A stretch of DNA of 64,000 nt from the NCBI GenBank assembly GCA_014529385.2, contig CM043967.1, forward strand, positions 79,381,278 to 79,445,277. Direction: 5' to 3'. This DNA is from Adiantum capillus-veneris. Lineage: Eukaryota > Streptophyta > Polypodiopsida > Polypodiales > Pteridaceae. Within the stretch, counting starts at the first letter, position 1, and each line of letters begins with the position of its first letter. The position numbers were made by a program, and so were the translations under genes. The notes beneath the pieces were generated by a model. The model saw nothing but the letters and a program-made list of their open reading frames with translations, was not told where the DNA came from and ran no database searches. This document shows, piece after piece, positions 47,028 through 59,500 of the stretch.

Positions 47028-47639
47028 TTACACACGTGAAACCATGTATGAATAATGTGTACGCATGTAACCGTTGTATGTCAATCTATCAACTGGATAA
47101 CGCACCCTCTCTGATCTTCTCAACTGTGGTGCACTCTTCTCTTCAACTCTTGCATATGGGGGTACATATTTCTCAATATGCTTATTACCAGGTGTCCTCA
47201 AATGTGGTAAACCATGCTCTTCATTGAAGCTTTCATCTCCAAAACTCTCTTCAACCACTTTCTTCTTGCCTTTCTCGTCTTGCTTCTTATCTCGCAAACG
47301 ACCACTCCATGGGTTGACACTTCCTGTACTCTCCTCTTCCATATGTGGTCCTGAAATAGTTCTTGTTGATGGTCCTGGCTTATCAACAACATGACGCACA
47401 TTCTCTTGCTTTTCATACTCATCTTCTATCATCACTAGCTTTGGTTTATACCATGGTTCATGCTCACAAAATCTGACATCTCTACTGACATAAACTTGTC
47501 TTGTCGTAGGATCATAGCACTTGTAACCTTTCTTTTCAATTGGATAGCCCAAGAATATACACTTCACTGCCTTTGGCTCCATCTTCTTTCTTGCTTCATT
47601 TGGCACATGAACATAGCAAACACGTCCAAAAACTTTCAT
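47028..47639 (-). pseudogene. copia integrase C-terminal and linker region
   Basis: MKVFGRVCYVHVPNEARKKM, CIFLGYPIEKKGYKCYDPTT and VYVSRDVRFCEHE are the usual copia text after the integrase core, followed by an acidic linker and RRSERVRYPVDRLTYN. A stop at about 47028-47030 separates it from RT in the same element. Confidence 0.88.
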
Positions 47640-47711
47640 GTAGGAAACTGTTGGCTTGATCCCATAAAGTCTCTCATAAGGTGAAATTTCATGAATGGCA
47701 GCTGTTGGTGT

Positions 47712-48272
47712 TCAATTCATAATGTGTACTGTTGTACAAACTGCTTCAGCCCAATATGTTAGTGGCCTATTCATCTCATTCATCATGGCTCTTGCAATCT
47801 CTGTTATGACTCTATTCTTTCTCTCAGCAACTCCATTTTGTTGTGGTCTGTATCTGCAAGTAATTTGTCTTCTTATTCCTTGTTCATGTAAGTAATCATC
47901 AAAACTGTGTGACATGTACTCTCCCCCTCGATCTATACGTAAGCATTTAATTTGACAACCATTCTCTTTCTCAACCATAACTTTGAACTCCAAGAATACC
48001 TCAAATGCCTCTGACTTTGCCTTTAGAAAGTAAACCCATGTCATTCTGCTATAATGTGTGAATGTGATAAAATATTGACAACCATTTGGCGTAGCATGAT
48101 CACAAGGTCCCCAAATATCTGAATGAACAATTTCCAAAGGACCCTGGCTAATTCTCCCCCTCTTTGGAAATGGTAAACGAGATTGCTTTCCAAATTGACA
48201 AGCTTCACAAACATGATCAAAATTCAATCTGCCAAACTTTGGTAATCCACGTACAATTTTATTTGATTGCAT
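47712..48272 (-). pseudogene. copia integrase core
   Basis: Zinc-domain end (FDHVCEACQFGKQSRLPFP), then the catalytic set HSDIWGPCDHATPNG, RIDRGGEYMS and RPQQNGVAERKN. An apparent frameshift near 47710 separates it from the linker. Upstream the pre-integrase region runs to the nested element at 48522. Confidence 0.9.
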
Positions 48273-48663
48273 ATGCTTTAGTCTTCTAAAATTGACATGA
48301 CGAATCCTCTTATGTCATAACTCTGCCCAAACATCTTGAGTGACTGATTTGTTTGCATACATACCGCTGTGTAAACATGGATCTCCAGCTACCAATGAGA
48401 ACAAGAGACCTTTCTTTCTTCCACGTGCCAATATCTTGCCCGGTCTACCTTTGTGAAACTCCTCTATGAAGCAACCATAACGATTAAAACGGACTTGCAA
48501 CCCTTGATCTGTCATCTGTCCTGTTGAGCTTATATGTGAACTTACTCAATATATGGCTTCTCTATATATGGCACCCAGGTCCCCTCTATATATACATCAT
48601 CTCATGTGTGTATTCTACACACTTTGGGGTTCTACTTCTGTGCTCTCTCCTTCTCTCTCAACA

Positions 48664-48677
48664 TGGTATCAGAGCAG
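48664..48677 (+). promoter_or_regulatory. primer binding site of the small element
   Basis: TGGTATCAGAGCAG, the standard plant site complementary to the 3' end of initiator tRNA-Met, directly after the LTR. Confidence 0.9.
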
Positions 48678-48689
48678 TACGTTTTTGTT

Positions 48690-49440
48690 TTTGATTTTTC
48701 TCCTGATCAAAATCGATTTTGCAAAACCACTCGTGAGAGGGATTGGAATCGATGTGGTCTACAACTTTGCAGAAGGAAGTGTTTTCAAATTCTGCACCGA
48801 TTTTGAGTTATTGTTCACGGACTGCGTACATACTTGAAAAACAGCTTCCGCATTTTGTTTTTGATTTTTCTGCTAGTTGGAAACGATTTTGCAGAAACTA
48901 CCCACCCACCAGACCGGAATCGATGTGGTTTACAACTTTGCAGAAGGAAGTTTTTTCAAATTCTGCACCGATTTTGAGTTATCGTTCGCGGACTGCGTAC
49001 ATACCTAAAAAACAACTTCCGCTTTTTGTTTTTGATTTTTCTGCTAATTGGAAACGATTTTGCAGAAACTACCTAAAGAGGAGACCGGAATCGATGTGGT
49101 CTACAACTTTGCAGAAGGAAGTGTTTTCAAATTCTGCACCGATTTTGAGTTATCGTTCGCGGACTGCGTACATACCTGAAAAGAAACTTTCGCTTTTTGA
49201 TTTTTTTGCTAATTGAAAACGATTTTGCAGAAACTACCCGCGTGAGAGACCGGAATCGATGTGTTCTACAACTTTGCAGAAGAAACTACCCTCTATGGGA
49301 GACCGGAATCGATGTGGTCTATAACTTTGCAGAAGGAAGTTTCTCTAAATTCTGCACCGATTTTGGGTTATCGTCTCGGACTGCGAATATGTTTGAAAAT
49401 CAAAATTTTACTTTTTGCTTTTGATTTTTCTCATAATTGA
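48690..49440 (+). repeat. tandem repeat of about 171 bp inside the small element
   Basis: The phrase 'cggaatcgatgtggtctac' or a close variant recurs with the anchor at about 48751, 48922, 49093, 49258 and 49311, spacings 171, 171, 165 and 53. Each full unit also holds 'ttctgcaccgattttgagtt'. The last unit is partial. ORFs here only reflect the repeat. Confidence 0.9.
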
Positions 49441-49669
49441 AAACTTCTCAATTATATTTTTCTTCATCAATCATATATTTGTTACTGACGTAACTTTGCT
49501 GCAGAAGCCAGTTACACATCGTTCCGATTCAGTCGAGCCGTTGATGATCGTCCAAATTCTATCGAGCTACTGTTGGTACATGATCTTTTGTTATATGATA
49601 TACTCGTTCATTGATTCTCGTATAATTATTCTTTTAGAGATATAGTTTACGTCGTTTTATTGATAATTT

Positions 49670-50130
49670 CTCATTGATACCATACTGATTTTGATGGTAC
49701 CATGATGATGTTTTGTTAATACTTTGGTCATGGTGATTTTCGTTGATACCATGATGATATGTCATTGATACCATGGTTATTCTCGGTGGTGCCATGATGA
49801 TATTTCATTGATACCATGGTTATTCTCGGTGATGCCATGATGATGTTTCGTTGATACCATGGTTATTCTCGGTGATGCCATGATGTTGTTTCGTTGATTC
49901 CATGGTGATTTTTGTTGATACCATGATGACGTTTTGTTGATACCATGGTTATTCTCGGTGATACCATGATGTTGTTTTGTTGATACCATGGTTATTCTCG
50001 GTGATACCATGATGATGTTTCGTTGATACCATGGTTATTCTCGGTGATGCCATAATGTTGTTTCGTTGATACAATGATTATTCTCGGTGATATCATGATG
50101 CTTTTCGTTGATACCATGGTCATTTATTCA
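49670..50130 (+). repeat. minisatellite of about 42-44 bp units
   Basis: About ten imperfect units of the form 'ccatggttattctcggtgat' + 'gccatgatgatgtttcgttgata', tandem and slightly diverged. Confidence 0.9.
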
Positions 50131-50752
50131 TTTTTATTGATATAATGATGATATTTTGTTAATACTTTGATGGTATTCATTGATCACTACATTGATAAAT
50201 GTTGTTTTATGTAGTATATACACATATCATTTGTATCACGTAATCACACATTTTGTACTTTTACGTTTATACTTTATGTACCATATGTTGTCGTGCGTAT
50301 ATATGTCGTCAAAAGAGTGGCGTCACGAACCATCTCTTATGGCATTGTGAACGTAATTATTTCATTAACGATGCTAATAATTTTCATGACATGTTCTTTT
50401 TGGAGTCTATGATCTATGTAGGATTGATCAAAGAATTGATTTTATGAAGACAAACTTGGTGACAATAAAAGATTTATGAAGATATGTTTGGTGATGCCAT
50501 ATTGATGACAACATGAAGACATGTTTGGTGATGCGATATTGATGACAAGCTACACAGCAGATTCACAGAGACACTTTTGATTACAAGCTAATCGATAGCT
50601 TTTATACCTCTTTATTGAACCTTTGTATTCATTATTGTATTTGATAGGATAGGAGTAATGTAACTCCTCATAAAACATTCATTGTAAAAGGAGTGATGTA
50701 GCTCCTCGTAAACATTTGTATATTTAATGATTTTTATAATATAACGGTGGGT

Positions 50753-50832
50753 GTATATAGAGCTGTGGGTTTTTCCCTTGATCCCCCAAGGGTTTTTTCA
50801 TCCATAGTTAGGGACCCTTATTTGAGCGGGGG
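50753..50832 (+). promoter_or_regulatory. 3' region shared with the complete copia element, with hairpin
   Basis: About 70 bp before the 3' LTR matches 11610-11681. It holds the hairpin CCCTTG (50775-50780) with CAAGGG (50787-50792), then 'gttttttcatcca' and the purine tract. The matching hairpin in the complete element is at 11623-11641. Confidence 0.85.
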
Positions 50833-50974
50833 TGTTGAGCTTATATGTGAAGCTACTCAATATATGGCTTCTCTATATATGGCACCCAGGTCCCCTCTAT
50901 ATATACATCATCTCATGTGTGTATTCTATACACTTTGGGGTTCTACTTCTGTGCTCTCTCCCTCTCTCTCAACA

Positions 50975-51249
50975 TGTCCAACTGATGCTAAATTCTTTGT
51001 AATTGAAGGCACATATAAAACATCTCCCAATGTGTTGTATGTCCCGTCTTTTTGTAGCAATGGAACTGAACCACATTGTGTAATCCAATGCATAGTATCA
51101 TCACTTGTAGCGACAAACTCATCCTCTTCTAATTTCTCTTTTCTGTCAAACCATTCACCATGATATGTCATATGATTTGTGGCACCACTATCTAAATACC
51201 AATCATTTGTATGATGTGTCTCCACCATGCTTCCAACAACATGCTCCAT
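50975..51249 (-). pseudogene. copia aspartic protease region
   Basis: Reads NDWYLDSGATNHMTYHGEW with the catalytic DSG, then GDVLYVPSITKNL, typical of copia protease. It is interrupted on its 3' side by the small nested element at 50974. Confidence 0.9.
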
Positions 51250-51464
51250 AGAAAATAAATGTCCACTCGATCTATTGTCATATAAGGATTGTATCCAGCA
51301 AAGTTTCCTAAAAGTCTACCATAACCTCGGCCTCTTCCAGCACGATCAGGATTTTGATTTAGCCTTGTGTAACATTCTCTTTCAAAGTGACCATAAATGA
51401 CACATCTGTTAAAATATCCATCTCTTTGAGGATGTAAAAATTGTCCACCTCCTCATCCAGGAGG

Positions 51465-52276
51465 TCAAGCTCTCCCCCTGCCTCTTTGGCTGTAATCATT
51501 GTAACTTTGACTTTGTTGGTTTTTCCATTGACCTCTTCCACGATTGTTTCCACGACCATAGTTTCCTCTTCCACCTCTATTGTTTCCACGACCTCTAGAG
51601 TAAAAAACATGATCTCTGGAATTGTTATTTGATGTAGAAGGAACTGACTTGCCTAACTTCACCTCTTCTTGCAAACAAAGGTTTACTAACTCTTCAAAAT
51701 TAGGCATGTGTCCTCAAACAGATATAGATGTATCCAATGACTTGTATTCCGGTCCCAAACCATTCAATGTCACTGAAACTAAGTCATCATCTGGAACTTC
51801 AACATTAATGCTCGCAATATCTTCCTGTATTTGCTTTATCTCTGTCACATAATCTGATATGGATCTATTTCCTCGCCATACACAATGTAACCTTTGCTTC
51901 AAGTGAACTTTTCCTGGTTCTGTATCGGAGCTGTTCATTCTTGTTAGTATCTCCCATGCTTCCTTTGGAGATTGAGCCTTCTTCACATATGGTATAAAGA
52001 AGTCACTAATGCATAGTGAAATCCAATGCATCACTTTCCTTGAATTCTCGATCCACTTCTTGTAAGCTTCTACTCTTGCTTGCCATGTTTTATGTGCTTC
52101 AACATTCTCTCTGTTTGGTTCCAAACCAACCTCGGGACACTCTTGTTCACCTGTAATGTAATCCCATAAACCTTTGCCCATGATAAAGTTTTTCATCCTG
52201 TAAGACCATATGTTGTAGTTCTCTCTGGTCAGCTTCTCTCCAACAATCTGTGTGACTTGAGTTGAACTTTCTGCCA
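51465..52276 (-). pseudogene. copia gag
   Basis: Likely start MAESSTQVTQIVGEKLTREN at about 52276. gag core text follows: WSYRMKNFIMGKGLWDYI, SPKEAWEILTRMNSSD and HLKQRLHCVWRGNRSISDYV. One TGA at 51716-51714 interrupts an otherwise continuous frame, then a glycine-arginine-rich RNA-binding tail (RGRGNNRGGRGNYGRGNNRG). The zinc knuckle should lie further on, at about 51420-51360, but is broken. Confidence 0.88.
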
Positions 52277-52355
52277 TCTTCACTCTCTCAATTTCTTCCA
52301 AAGGATTTTGACAAAATTTTGGCAGAGTTCCGTTTGTATTTGGACAATATCTCAA

Positions 52356-53166
52356 GTGACAATCTCAACCAAAGTGCTCATAAACACTGACAGAAAATCT
52401 CTCACTACCAAGGGAAAATCCACTGACTCACTTTGCCACAGACTGACTCAATACTATGCATAAATACTGTAAAACAATGTCCACATGGACCTGTATGCAA
52501 ATGCAATCCATACTCTGTCCTGTACCACATATCCATACATCCACCTTCTTCCCATAGTCATAAACGACATATGAGGTCTTTCGCGGGGTCAGTCGGGGGT
52601 TCGCTCTAGTACCTAATCCACCTTGCCAAGGTACCAAAGCTCCCAAGGCAAGGTTTCAAAAAACCTCACTCGACCCTCACAAAGGCTACAGTTTTCCAAA
52701 ATACATTAACCGCATATCCATACATAACCACAAAGTACTCAATCTAACAATATAACCGCCTCAACTTCTTCCCACAACCTTTCTTACATAGGCGGCTGTC
52801 CATAATGGACCCACAACAACCAGACATAATCTTTGATAACAGAATATCATGATGCAAAAGCTCTATGTCGCTCTCCAAAACCTGTGTAAATGCTGAATTC
52901 TTCACCTGTAACCTGTAAATCTACTGCTGAGTGCAAAACTGGAAATCTCTTGTGCTTGTGTGAGCTCGCTGTTTGCTGCAAAAAATTGTTGAGTATGCCA
53001 ATGTGTCCGGAATGCCCAAAAACATAAAGATAGACTCCTGGATCACTGTATTCCGAGTTCGGGTGAGGGAGTTATAATCGAAAAACCTCTCTTTTTGGCT
53101 GTTTTCCAGAGCTGCGAAAATCTATGTATTGACTTTAGCTCCTTAAACTGAGCTATGATACCACTT
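52356..53166 (-). other. copia leader with primer binding site
   Basis: The leader is about 800 bp and noncoding. The primer binding site is 53163-53150 on the minus strand, TGGTATCATAGCTC, one base from the standard TGGTATCAGAGC. Confidence 0.7.
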
Positions 53167-53406
53167 TGTAGAGTGCACAGGTGATGGAGAAGGTAGAAAA
53201 GAAGACTACGCACACACACCAACACACATCGAGACACACACACACACAATTGTTACCCTGTAGCAGCAGCACCAGCCATTCAACGTGCCACTCTCACTCT
53301 TCTTCTCTTTGAACTCTTATCCAAAGTATAGTTATAACATAGTATAGTCAATGTCCAGCCGCCCATAGCACAATGGACATATTCTTTAACATCATATTTT
53401 TTAACA
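53167..53406 (-). repeat. 5' LTR of the truncated copia element
   Basis: About 240 bp. On the minus strand it begins TGTTAAAAAATATGATG and ends CTCTACA, three bases before the primer binding site. It contains an AC-rich run near 53215-53250. The matching 3' LTR is missing. Confidence 0.7.
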
Positions 53407-53599
53407 GAATTCATTTTGCAAAACATTAAGATCAACTCATGAGGCATCCTCTACTGAGTAATTTTTCCACTTAACCAAAAAATTTGCAATGCAATGTCCC
53501 TATTTCTAAGATGCTTAACCTATCTATCTAACACTATGTCTGGTTCTATTGTCAATTTTTCGTCCTCCTTCAGCTTAGAGTTGGGCTGTAAAAGATGGT

Positions 53600-55500
53600 G
53601 CATATTAGGAACATACTTTTTCAATAAACTCACATGAAATACAGAATGCACGCACGTTAAGATGTGAAGGTAGTTCTAATTTGTATTATAATGAACCAGT
53701 GCGCTTCAAAATTTTAAACAGCCTAGAAAATTATGGAGAAAACCTCTTATCCCTTCCAAGAGTCAAATGAGACTTCTCAGGAATAACTTTCAAGAAAACC
53801 ATATCACCAGTCTTACACTTCACTATGCGGTGTTTCTTATCATAATACAATTTAGGTCTCTGTTTGGGCTTTCTTAATATTCCCCCTGATTTTACCCAAC
53901 TCTTCAACCATTTTATCAAACATCTCATGTGACAATTCTACCTTATTTCTAGAGTCAAGAAAGTTGATAGGCATAGAAAAATTGTAGCCATACATTGCCT
54001 CAAATGGAGTCATCCAAATGGATGTATGATATGAACTCCCAGGGAGGTCACCTAATAAAAATGTAACCTATCATGTGAGTTGAACAGAAGGGTATTTCAA
54101 GTTCTTGAAACTTACAGAACTATATATACAGAAGGGAATTATTGTTTCAAATTTGAAAAAAACTTATCGATTTCTAAAGAAAAGGGTACATTATATTCAT
54201 AATGAAATTCACAGATAAGGGGTTTTACAAACATGTCTTGAACGCGCATGATATGGTAGTTTTACACATAGTGAACCCCCCGAGTATGAACTATTATATA
54301 CAAATTCAACCAATGGTAAATATTCTTTTCAATTATATTGGTTTTCATGACATACATCCGTAACAATCCTCCAAAATACGATTCACTCTCTCCGTTTCCC
54401 CATCAGTCTCTAGATGAAATGTAGTAGACATGTGTAACTAAGTGCCTATAGACTCAAAAGTAGCTCTCTAGAAATGAGATGTGAATTTGGAATCTCTCTC
54501 GGACACTATATTCTTTGGCATGCCATGCAAACAAAATATCTCTTTTACATACAAACAAGCAATGGTCATCATAATATCAGCCATCTTTATAGGAAAAAAA
54601 TGAGCTTGCTTTGTGAGTCTATCTACCACCACAAAGATCAATTCATACCCTCCACGAGTAGAAGGAAGTCTAATAATAAAGCCCATGCAGATAGAATCCC
54701 ACTTTTGTAAAGGGATATCTAAAGACTGAAGGTCACCAGACATTTTCTTATGCTCTATCTTAACTTGTTTACAATGGAAACACTCATGTACATAATTCTT
54801 AACATCTAACTTCATACCTTGCCAAAAGACTGTACTTTTAATCTTCTCATTTCTCTTATTTAATCTCAAATGACCAAAAAATGGTAAATTATGACCCTCA
54901 CATAGAATTTGACCTTTAAATGTAGAATTTGTAGGAATGTACAAATGATTGAAATAACACAAATTTTTCTTGTACAAGTGATACCTATTCTCATTCATTT
55001 CACTAGGATTTTCATGCAAGAATTCCAAAATAGGCACATAGAAAGATTTGTTCTCAACTTCATCATGCATATCATTAACTAGATTTGAATGCACAATAGT
55101 CAAAAGATTACACATAGGCTTAGACTCAATGCATCTACAATTTTAATCTCTTTTTCATACAAATATTTTAAATCAAAATCATATTCAACCAACAATTGAA
55201 TCCACCTTCTTTGTCTATTATTCAATAAAGGTTGTGTGAAACTATATTTCAGACTCTAATGATTAGTCTGTAATTCAAACTTTACACCAAGAAAGAGATG
55301 ACACCAATGTTTCAATGCATGTACGGCAACAAGCAATTCCAAATCATGAGTTGCATAATTCAATTCGTGTCTTCTTAATTTCTTAGACTCATATGCAACC
55401 ACTCTTGTCTCTTCAGCCAATACACATTCCAACTGCTCACCACTAGCATCACCACATGACACAACAAACTGCTTGCACATCTCAGGAAATTTCAAAAACA
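53600..55500 (-). mobile_element. Ty3/gypsy fragment, RNase H to integrase
   Basis: Minus strand. RNase H at 55500-55256 (CGDASGEQLECVLAEE; RRHELNYATHDLELLVAVHA). Integrase at 55115-54468 has the zinc domain (GHLRLNKRNEKIKSTVFWQG; CFHCKQVK) and core text (WDSICMGFIIRLPSTRGGYE; DRLTKQAHFFPIKM; GMPKNIVSERDSKFTSHF). The first core Asp appears replaced (MGF instead of MDF). The integrase tail at 53928-53731 has KTGDMVFLKVIPEKS. It differs from the other gypsy elements here. It stops abruptly at about 55500; no LTR is visible. Confidence 0.82.
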
Positions 55501-56569
55501 CAATTCTTAGGGCTGAAAGCAAAGGATGGTGGTACAAAAAAAGGGCCAATTTTTTTTCCACCTGTTTGGTCCTTTGGAGGGAAAGTTTTGAGGCCCAAAA
55601 TTTTTGGAATTTTTTTTTTATAGCTATAATTGTATCTCAAAAATACAAGTCGTGCAGTTTCATAATGGGCCAGCCCGAGTGAGAGTAGTGGTGTAATTAG
55701 TGGATTTAGTGGTCCGAACTGCATTTGTTTGAATTGAGCGCTTTCTGCCGGCGCTAGGGCTCTCTCTCTCTCAGCATTGTAGTAGAGCTGCTATCGTGTG
55801 AGTTCTCCACCATGAGGACCCCAAAGGCCAAGGGAGCTGCTTCCAGCAGAGCGTCACCTTCAATATGCAAACAGAAAGGGAAGGTCAATGAGGGAATGCC
55901 CACCCATGTGAGAAGCAACAACAAAGGTTCTTCCACCCTCGCCTCTCACCAAACAGAGCTGGAGAACAAAATCAGTCCCAACACAAGGGCTAGTGCAAAA
56001 CAGTTCAAGGCTTCTGAAATCGACTCCAAACGGACCTCACACCGTGTCGATGAGGATGAATCAAAATCTGTCAACAAGTCAAGACGTGGTAAGCTAGTCA
56101 TTGGAATCAAGCTTGTGTTAATTAGATGGTGTAAAATTTTGAATTTAAATGTTCAGTGTAAAATTTGATACCTTGGAGCATCGCATTTGTAATCCATATG
56201 CATATGAGAGAAAAATTAGAAAATTGACTTGGACCATGCTAACTATCCAGCTTGCTCTATATTATTAAGTGTATTTTTCTAGGATATTCTAGAAAATTGG
56301 TTGTGGAGATTCAATGTTTGTGGATAGAAAGGTTTAGCTGAGACAATGTACATGATTCTATAGTTTCCCTGCTTTATGTTAGAGCTTTGTATATCATATG
56401 CTAAGGATTAAAACTGAAGTTATTGCAAACTATTGTTGAAGTTTCGTGGAAATAGAGTATGGATAGATCATATTGTAAACACATTAGTTATTAGTTATTA
56501 AATGTACAGTAACAAATGTGGTACTTTGGATTTGTTTCACAATAATTTCTAATTTGTTTGACATTTCAG

Positions 56570-57453
56570 GTAAGAATAAAATCGAGGAGTACCCTCAACA
56601 AACCAGGTTCTGTTATACAACAGAGGACTCGTATGAGGAGTATGGCCTTAGTCTATAAGGCAAACTCCCTAAGGACCTGACTGATGAGGACTTGCCATGC
56701 GAGCAGTGGTTATCTGTTTTCAAGTACAAGTTCCAAAAGAACAACAAAATTTATTTAAATCATTTGCAGCCACATCTGGTGGATGACTGCAGATTTCTAT
56801 TCTCCAAAGATTATCAAGGACCCCCTTCATGCGGTGAACTGACCACCAAATTTGCTAAGGGTTATGCGTTCGAGAAATGTGATGCAAGGAGAAAAGACCC
56901 AACAGGGCATAGAATAGCATGGGCCCGGTTTGGGGAAGGAGTGTTGAAGATGATATCATTTAGGACTGGCGGTCTTGACTGTAAAGTTGAGACATGGAGG
57001 AAGAAAAATTCTTCCTCCCCTAGAACTGTCCCGTAGTCAGTTAAGAAGGCCCGCACGACTCAAAGTGGAATCAACATCTACACAGAACCAGAGCAAGGTG
57101 TCAGAGGAGCAGTGGCTGACTACCTACTTGACTTAGAGGCATTGCTCCAAAGACTCCAAAAGCAGGTGTCACATCCAGGGTCATCAAAACTAACAGACCT
57201 GAAGGCCTCTATTCAAGCAAACAAGGACTAGCTACTACTGGTATATGAGGGTAAAGAGGGTGTGGCGAAAAGTTTGATGGAGGATATTGATACCCTGGAG
57301 GCACGCATCGGTGTGTTGTGACAGCAAATACCTATCCCTGATGAAGAGATCATAGAGGTGGAGGCTGAGCTAGGAGCAAGTGAGCGCTTGTTACGATGGC
57401 ACGGGGTTTCTGAAAATATCAAGAATCTCCAAGCTGAGGTTGAACAACAGGAG
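56570..57453 (+). pseudogene. exon with the FCYT/EEYGLS domain and coiled coil
   Basis: After the acceptor acatttcag, in phase with exon 1. The domain begins TRFCYTTEDSYEEYGLSL and includes EQWLSVFKYKFQKNNKIYL, LVDDCRFLFSKDYQGP and ELTTKFAKGY. A unique stretch follows (RIAWARFGEGVLKMISF) and then a coiled coil (LLDLEALLQRLQKQVSH; SENIKNLQAEVEQQE). The donor is at 57454. Four in-frame stops (56656-56658 TAA, 57034-57036 TAG, 57229-57231 TAG, 57319-57321 TGA) and no frameshift over 884 nt. The first 90 residues align with the fragment at 24411. Confidence 0.7.
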
Positions 57454-57559
57454 GTATTGTATTTCTGGCTTATTGCATTTTGTACGATTGTTGAAAGTTT
57501 TTATTATGCACAAGGTTTGGTGATTTCGCATGTTTCACTTCTTGATTGGTTTATTTGCT

Positions 57560-59110
57560 GACATTTTTATGGGTTTTAGTAATATCTTGGGCTGGTTTGG
57601 TACTCTCTCTAACTGTTTTGGTACTTTTATTTAATACTAAGGGCAGTGCTGGAACTTTCCTTAGTATTTTATGTTACTGCTTCATTTCATTTGGTACTCA
57701 TTTGAACTACTTGGTACTATATTGGTACTTCCTTGTTTCTAATTTTTGAGTCTTACACTGTACTATTTGTTTTGTTTTGGATTCTATAATGGCACAATCC
57801 ATGGTACTTTTCGTGCTTTTCTGATCATTTGGTCTTTTTCAATTCTATTTTGGGACTGCTATGGTACATGCTACTTAGTGCTTTGGTATCTTCTTTAAAT
57901 GTCTTGGTATTTTCTAGTTTTTTTTAAAAGTGGTTTGCTTATTTTTGGATTGTTTTGGTACTTTTTAAACTGATTTGGGTATTTAATCGAACACTAACTA
58001 CTATGTTCGTACTTCCCTTGTAACCTTTTGGTGCTTAGTTATTTTAATTGGTTCTCTCTTTGATCATTCTGGTATTGGCTTGAGAATTTTTGGTACTCAT
58101 ATAGTTTACAAATAATGTCTTGGGTGCTATGTGGCACAATATTTGGTACTCTGGGTGCTCTGTTCATTGGGTACTCTTATTACTTATTTTGGAGCTTTCT
58201 AGTTACAGTCTTATACTGTAATGTTGAGTTTGACTTGGGTACTTTTGGTGCTTGATACTGCTTTGGTACTCTTGAAACATTTGGTACTTCAACCTATTTT
58301 GGTACTTTTGGTACTTCCCTTGTAACATTTTGTGCTTCTTTATTTTGTTTGGTTCTCTCTTTGACCATTTTGGTACTGCCTTGAGAATTTTTGGTACTCA
58401 TATAGTCTACAGATTTTCCTTGGCTGCTATGTGGCACAATCTTTGGTACTCTGGATGCTTATCTGTTCGTTGGGTAGTCTGATTACTTATTTTGGTACTT
58501 TCTAGTTACAGTCTTATACTGTAATGGTGAGTATTACTTGGGTACTTTTGGTGCTTGATACTGATTTGGTACTGTTGAAACATTTGGTACTTCAACCTAT
58601 TTTGGTACTTTCCTTGTAACCTTTTGTGCTTATTTATTTTATTTCGTTCTCTCTTTGACCATTTTGGCACTGCCTTGAGAATTTTGGTACTCATATAGTT
58701 TACAGATTTGCATGCGTGCTATGTGGCCCAATCCTTGGTACTCTGGGTATTTATCTGCTCTTTGGGTGGTCTGATTACTTATTTTGGTACTTTCTAGTTA
58801 CTGTCTTATACTGTAATTTTGAGTATGACTTGGGTACTTTTGGTGCTTGAAACTGCTCTTGTACTGTTGAAACTTTTGGTACTTTTGGTACTTCTGGTAT
58901 TTCTAGTACCTTGATACTACATTGGTATTTTCTTCTAATAATGTTTTCTCTGCTAATTTTTTGATTTGGTACTATTTTGGGTCTATTTTGTAACTGTTGC
59001 AATAATATTTTGGTACTGCATGTGTTATTCCTTGCTTGGTACTGTTTGGTGCCTGTTGGGTATTGTTTTGTTCTATTTTGGTACTCTTTCAATAATTTGT
59101 TTCTATTGCA
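57560..59110 (+). repeat. intron filled with degenerate TTTGGTACT repeats
   Basis: Dozens of 'ttggtact'/'tttggtactt' units in irregular spacing. Longer units of about 260 bp also recur (for example 'tagttacagtcttatactgtaa' at about 58200, 58502 and 58795). It lies between exons 2 and 3. Confidence 0.85.
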
Positions 59111-59146
59111 TGTGTTCTTCCATGCATCTTGGTTGTTTTGGTAAGT

Positions 59147-59500
59147 AAATTACGAGAGCATTCTGTTTTGCAAAGAGAGTATGCCAGGCTCTACAATGAG
59201 TCCCTGGAAACCCAAGACCAATACGCATTTGTAAGCAAGCTCTCTGCTGATGTGAAGAGAGGGATGACTCACACGTTGACTCCAAGGCCTCATGTTGTGG
59301 ACCTTAAAAACACAATGCATGTGTTTGGTTCTTTTGTTGCTTGTGAGGAGGCTTTGGAGGTTCTTACGTGGTTGGTACCTTCATGCTTCCCTGCAGGCAT
59401 CAGTACCATCCACTGTGTTTTGCAGGTGTATTGAGAATGGAAGATACGTGCGTGAAAGCACTTTGCAACACTGCAATCCCTTCGGAGACAAAGGCCTGGA
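59147..59500 (+). pseudogene. exon with helical region and Cys/His cluster
   Basis: Reads LREHSVLQREYARLYNESLE and DVKRGMTHTLTPRPHVVDLK, then after a frame change near 59365 LPCRHQYHPLCFAG...CVKALCNTAIP. The spacing C-x-H-x2-H-x2-C and later C-x5-C resembles the second half of a RING-type zinc finger; the first pair is not seen. The frame change could be a frameshift or a missed small intron. Confidence 0.5.

Larger units (their letters stand above)
48522..50974 (+). mobile_element. small non-autonomous copia-type LTR element, TSD TGTCC
   Basis: Two 142-bp LTRs (48522-48663 and 50833-50974) start TGTTGAGC, end CTCAACA and differ at about four positions. TGTCC flanks both sides (48517-48521 and 50975-50979). 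TGGTATCAGAGCAG follows the 5' LTR and GAGCGGGGG precedes the 3' LTR. The 2.17-kb interior has no gag or pol, only two tandem-repeat zones. It inserted in the opposite orientation to the host copia element. Confidence 0.93.
46445..53406 (-). mobile_element. Ty1/copia element truncated in RT, carrying a nested element
   Basis: Minus strand. The 5' LTR (53167-53406) and primer binding site are on the right. gag lies at 52276-51465, protease at 51249-50980, integrase at 48272-47712, an IN-RT linker at 47639-47028 and RT at 46970-46445. A 2.45-kb element (48522-50974) splits the protease/pre-integrase region. RT ends before the YVDD box and RNase H and the 3' LTR are missing, so it is dead. Confidence 0.85.

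Noticed and set aside
49670-50130. Regular repeats resembling a CRISPR array
   Set aside because: Units are contiguous with no unique spacers, inside an LTR element of a eukaryote.
50253-50447. 64-codon ORF inside the small LTR element as a possible captured gene
   Set aside because: Short, no recognised motif, and no similar text elsewhere in the window.
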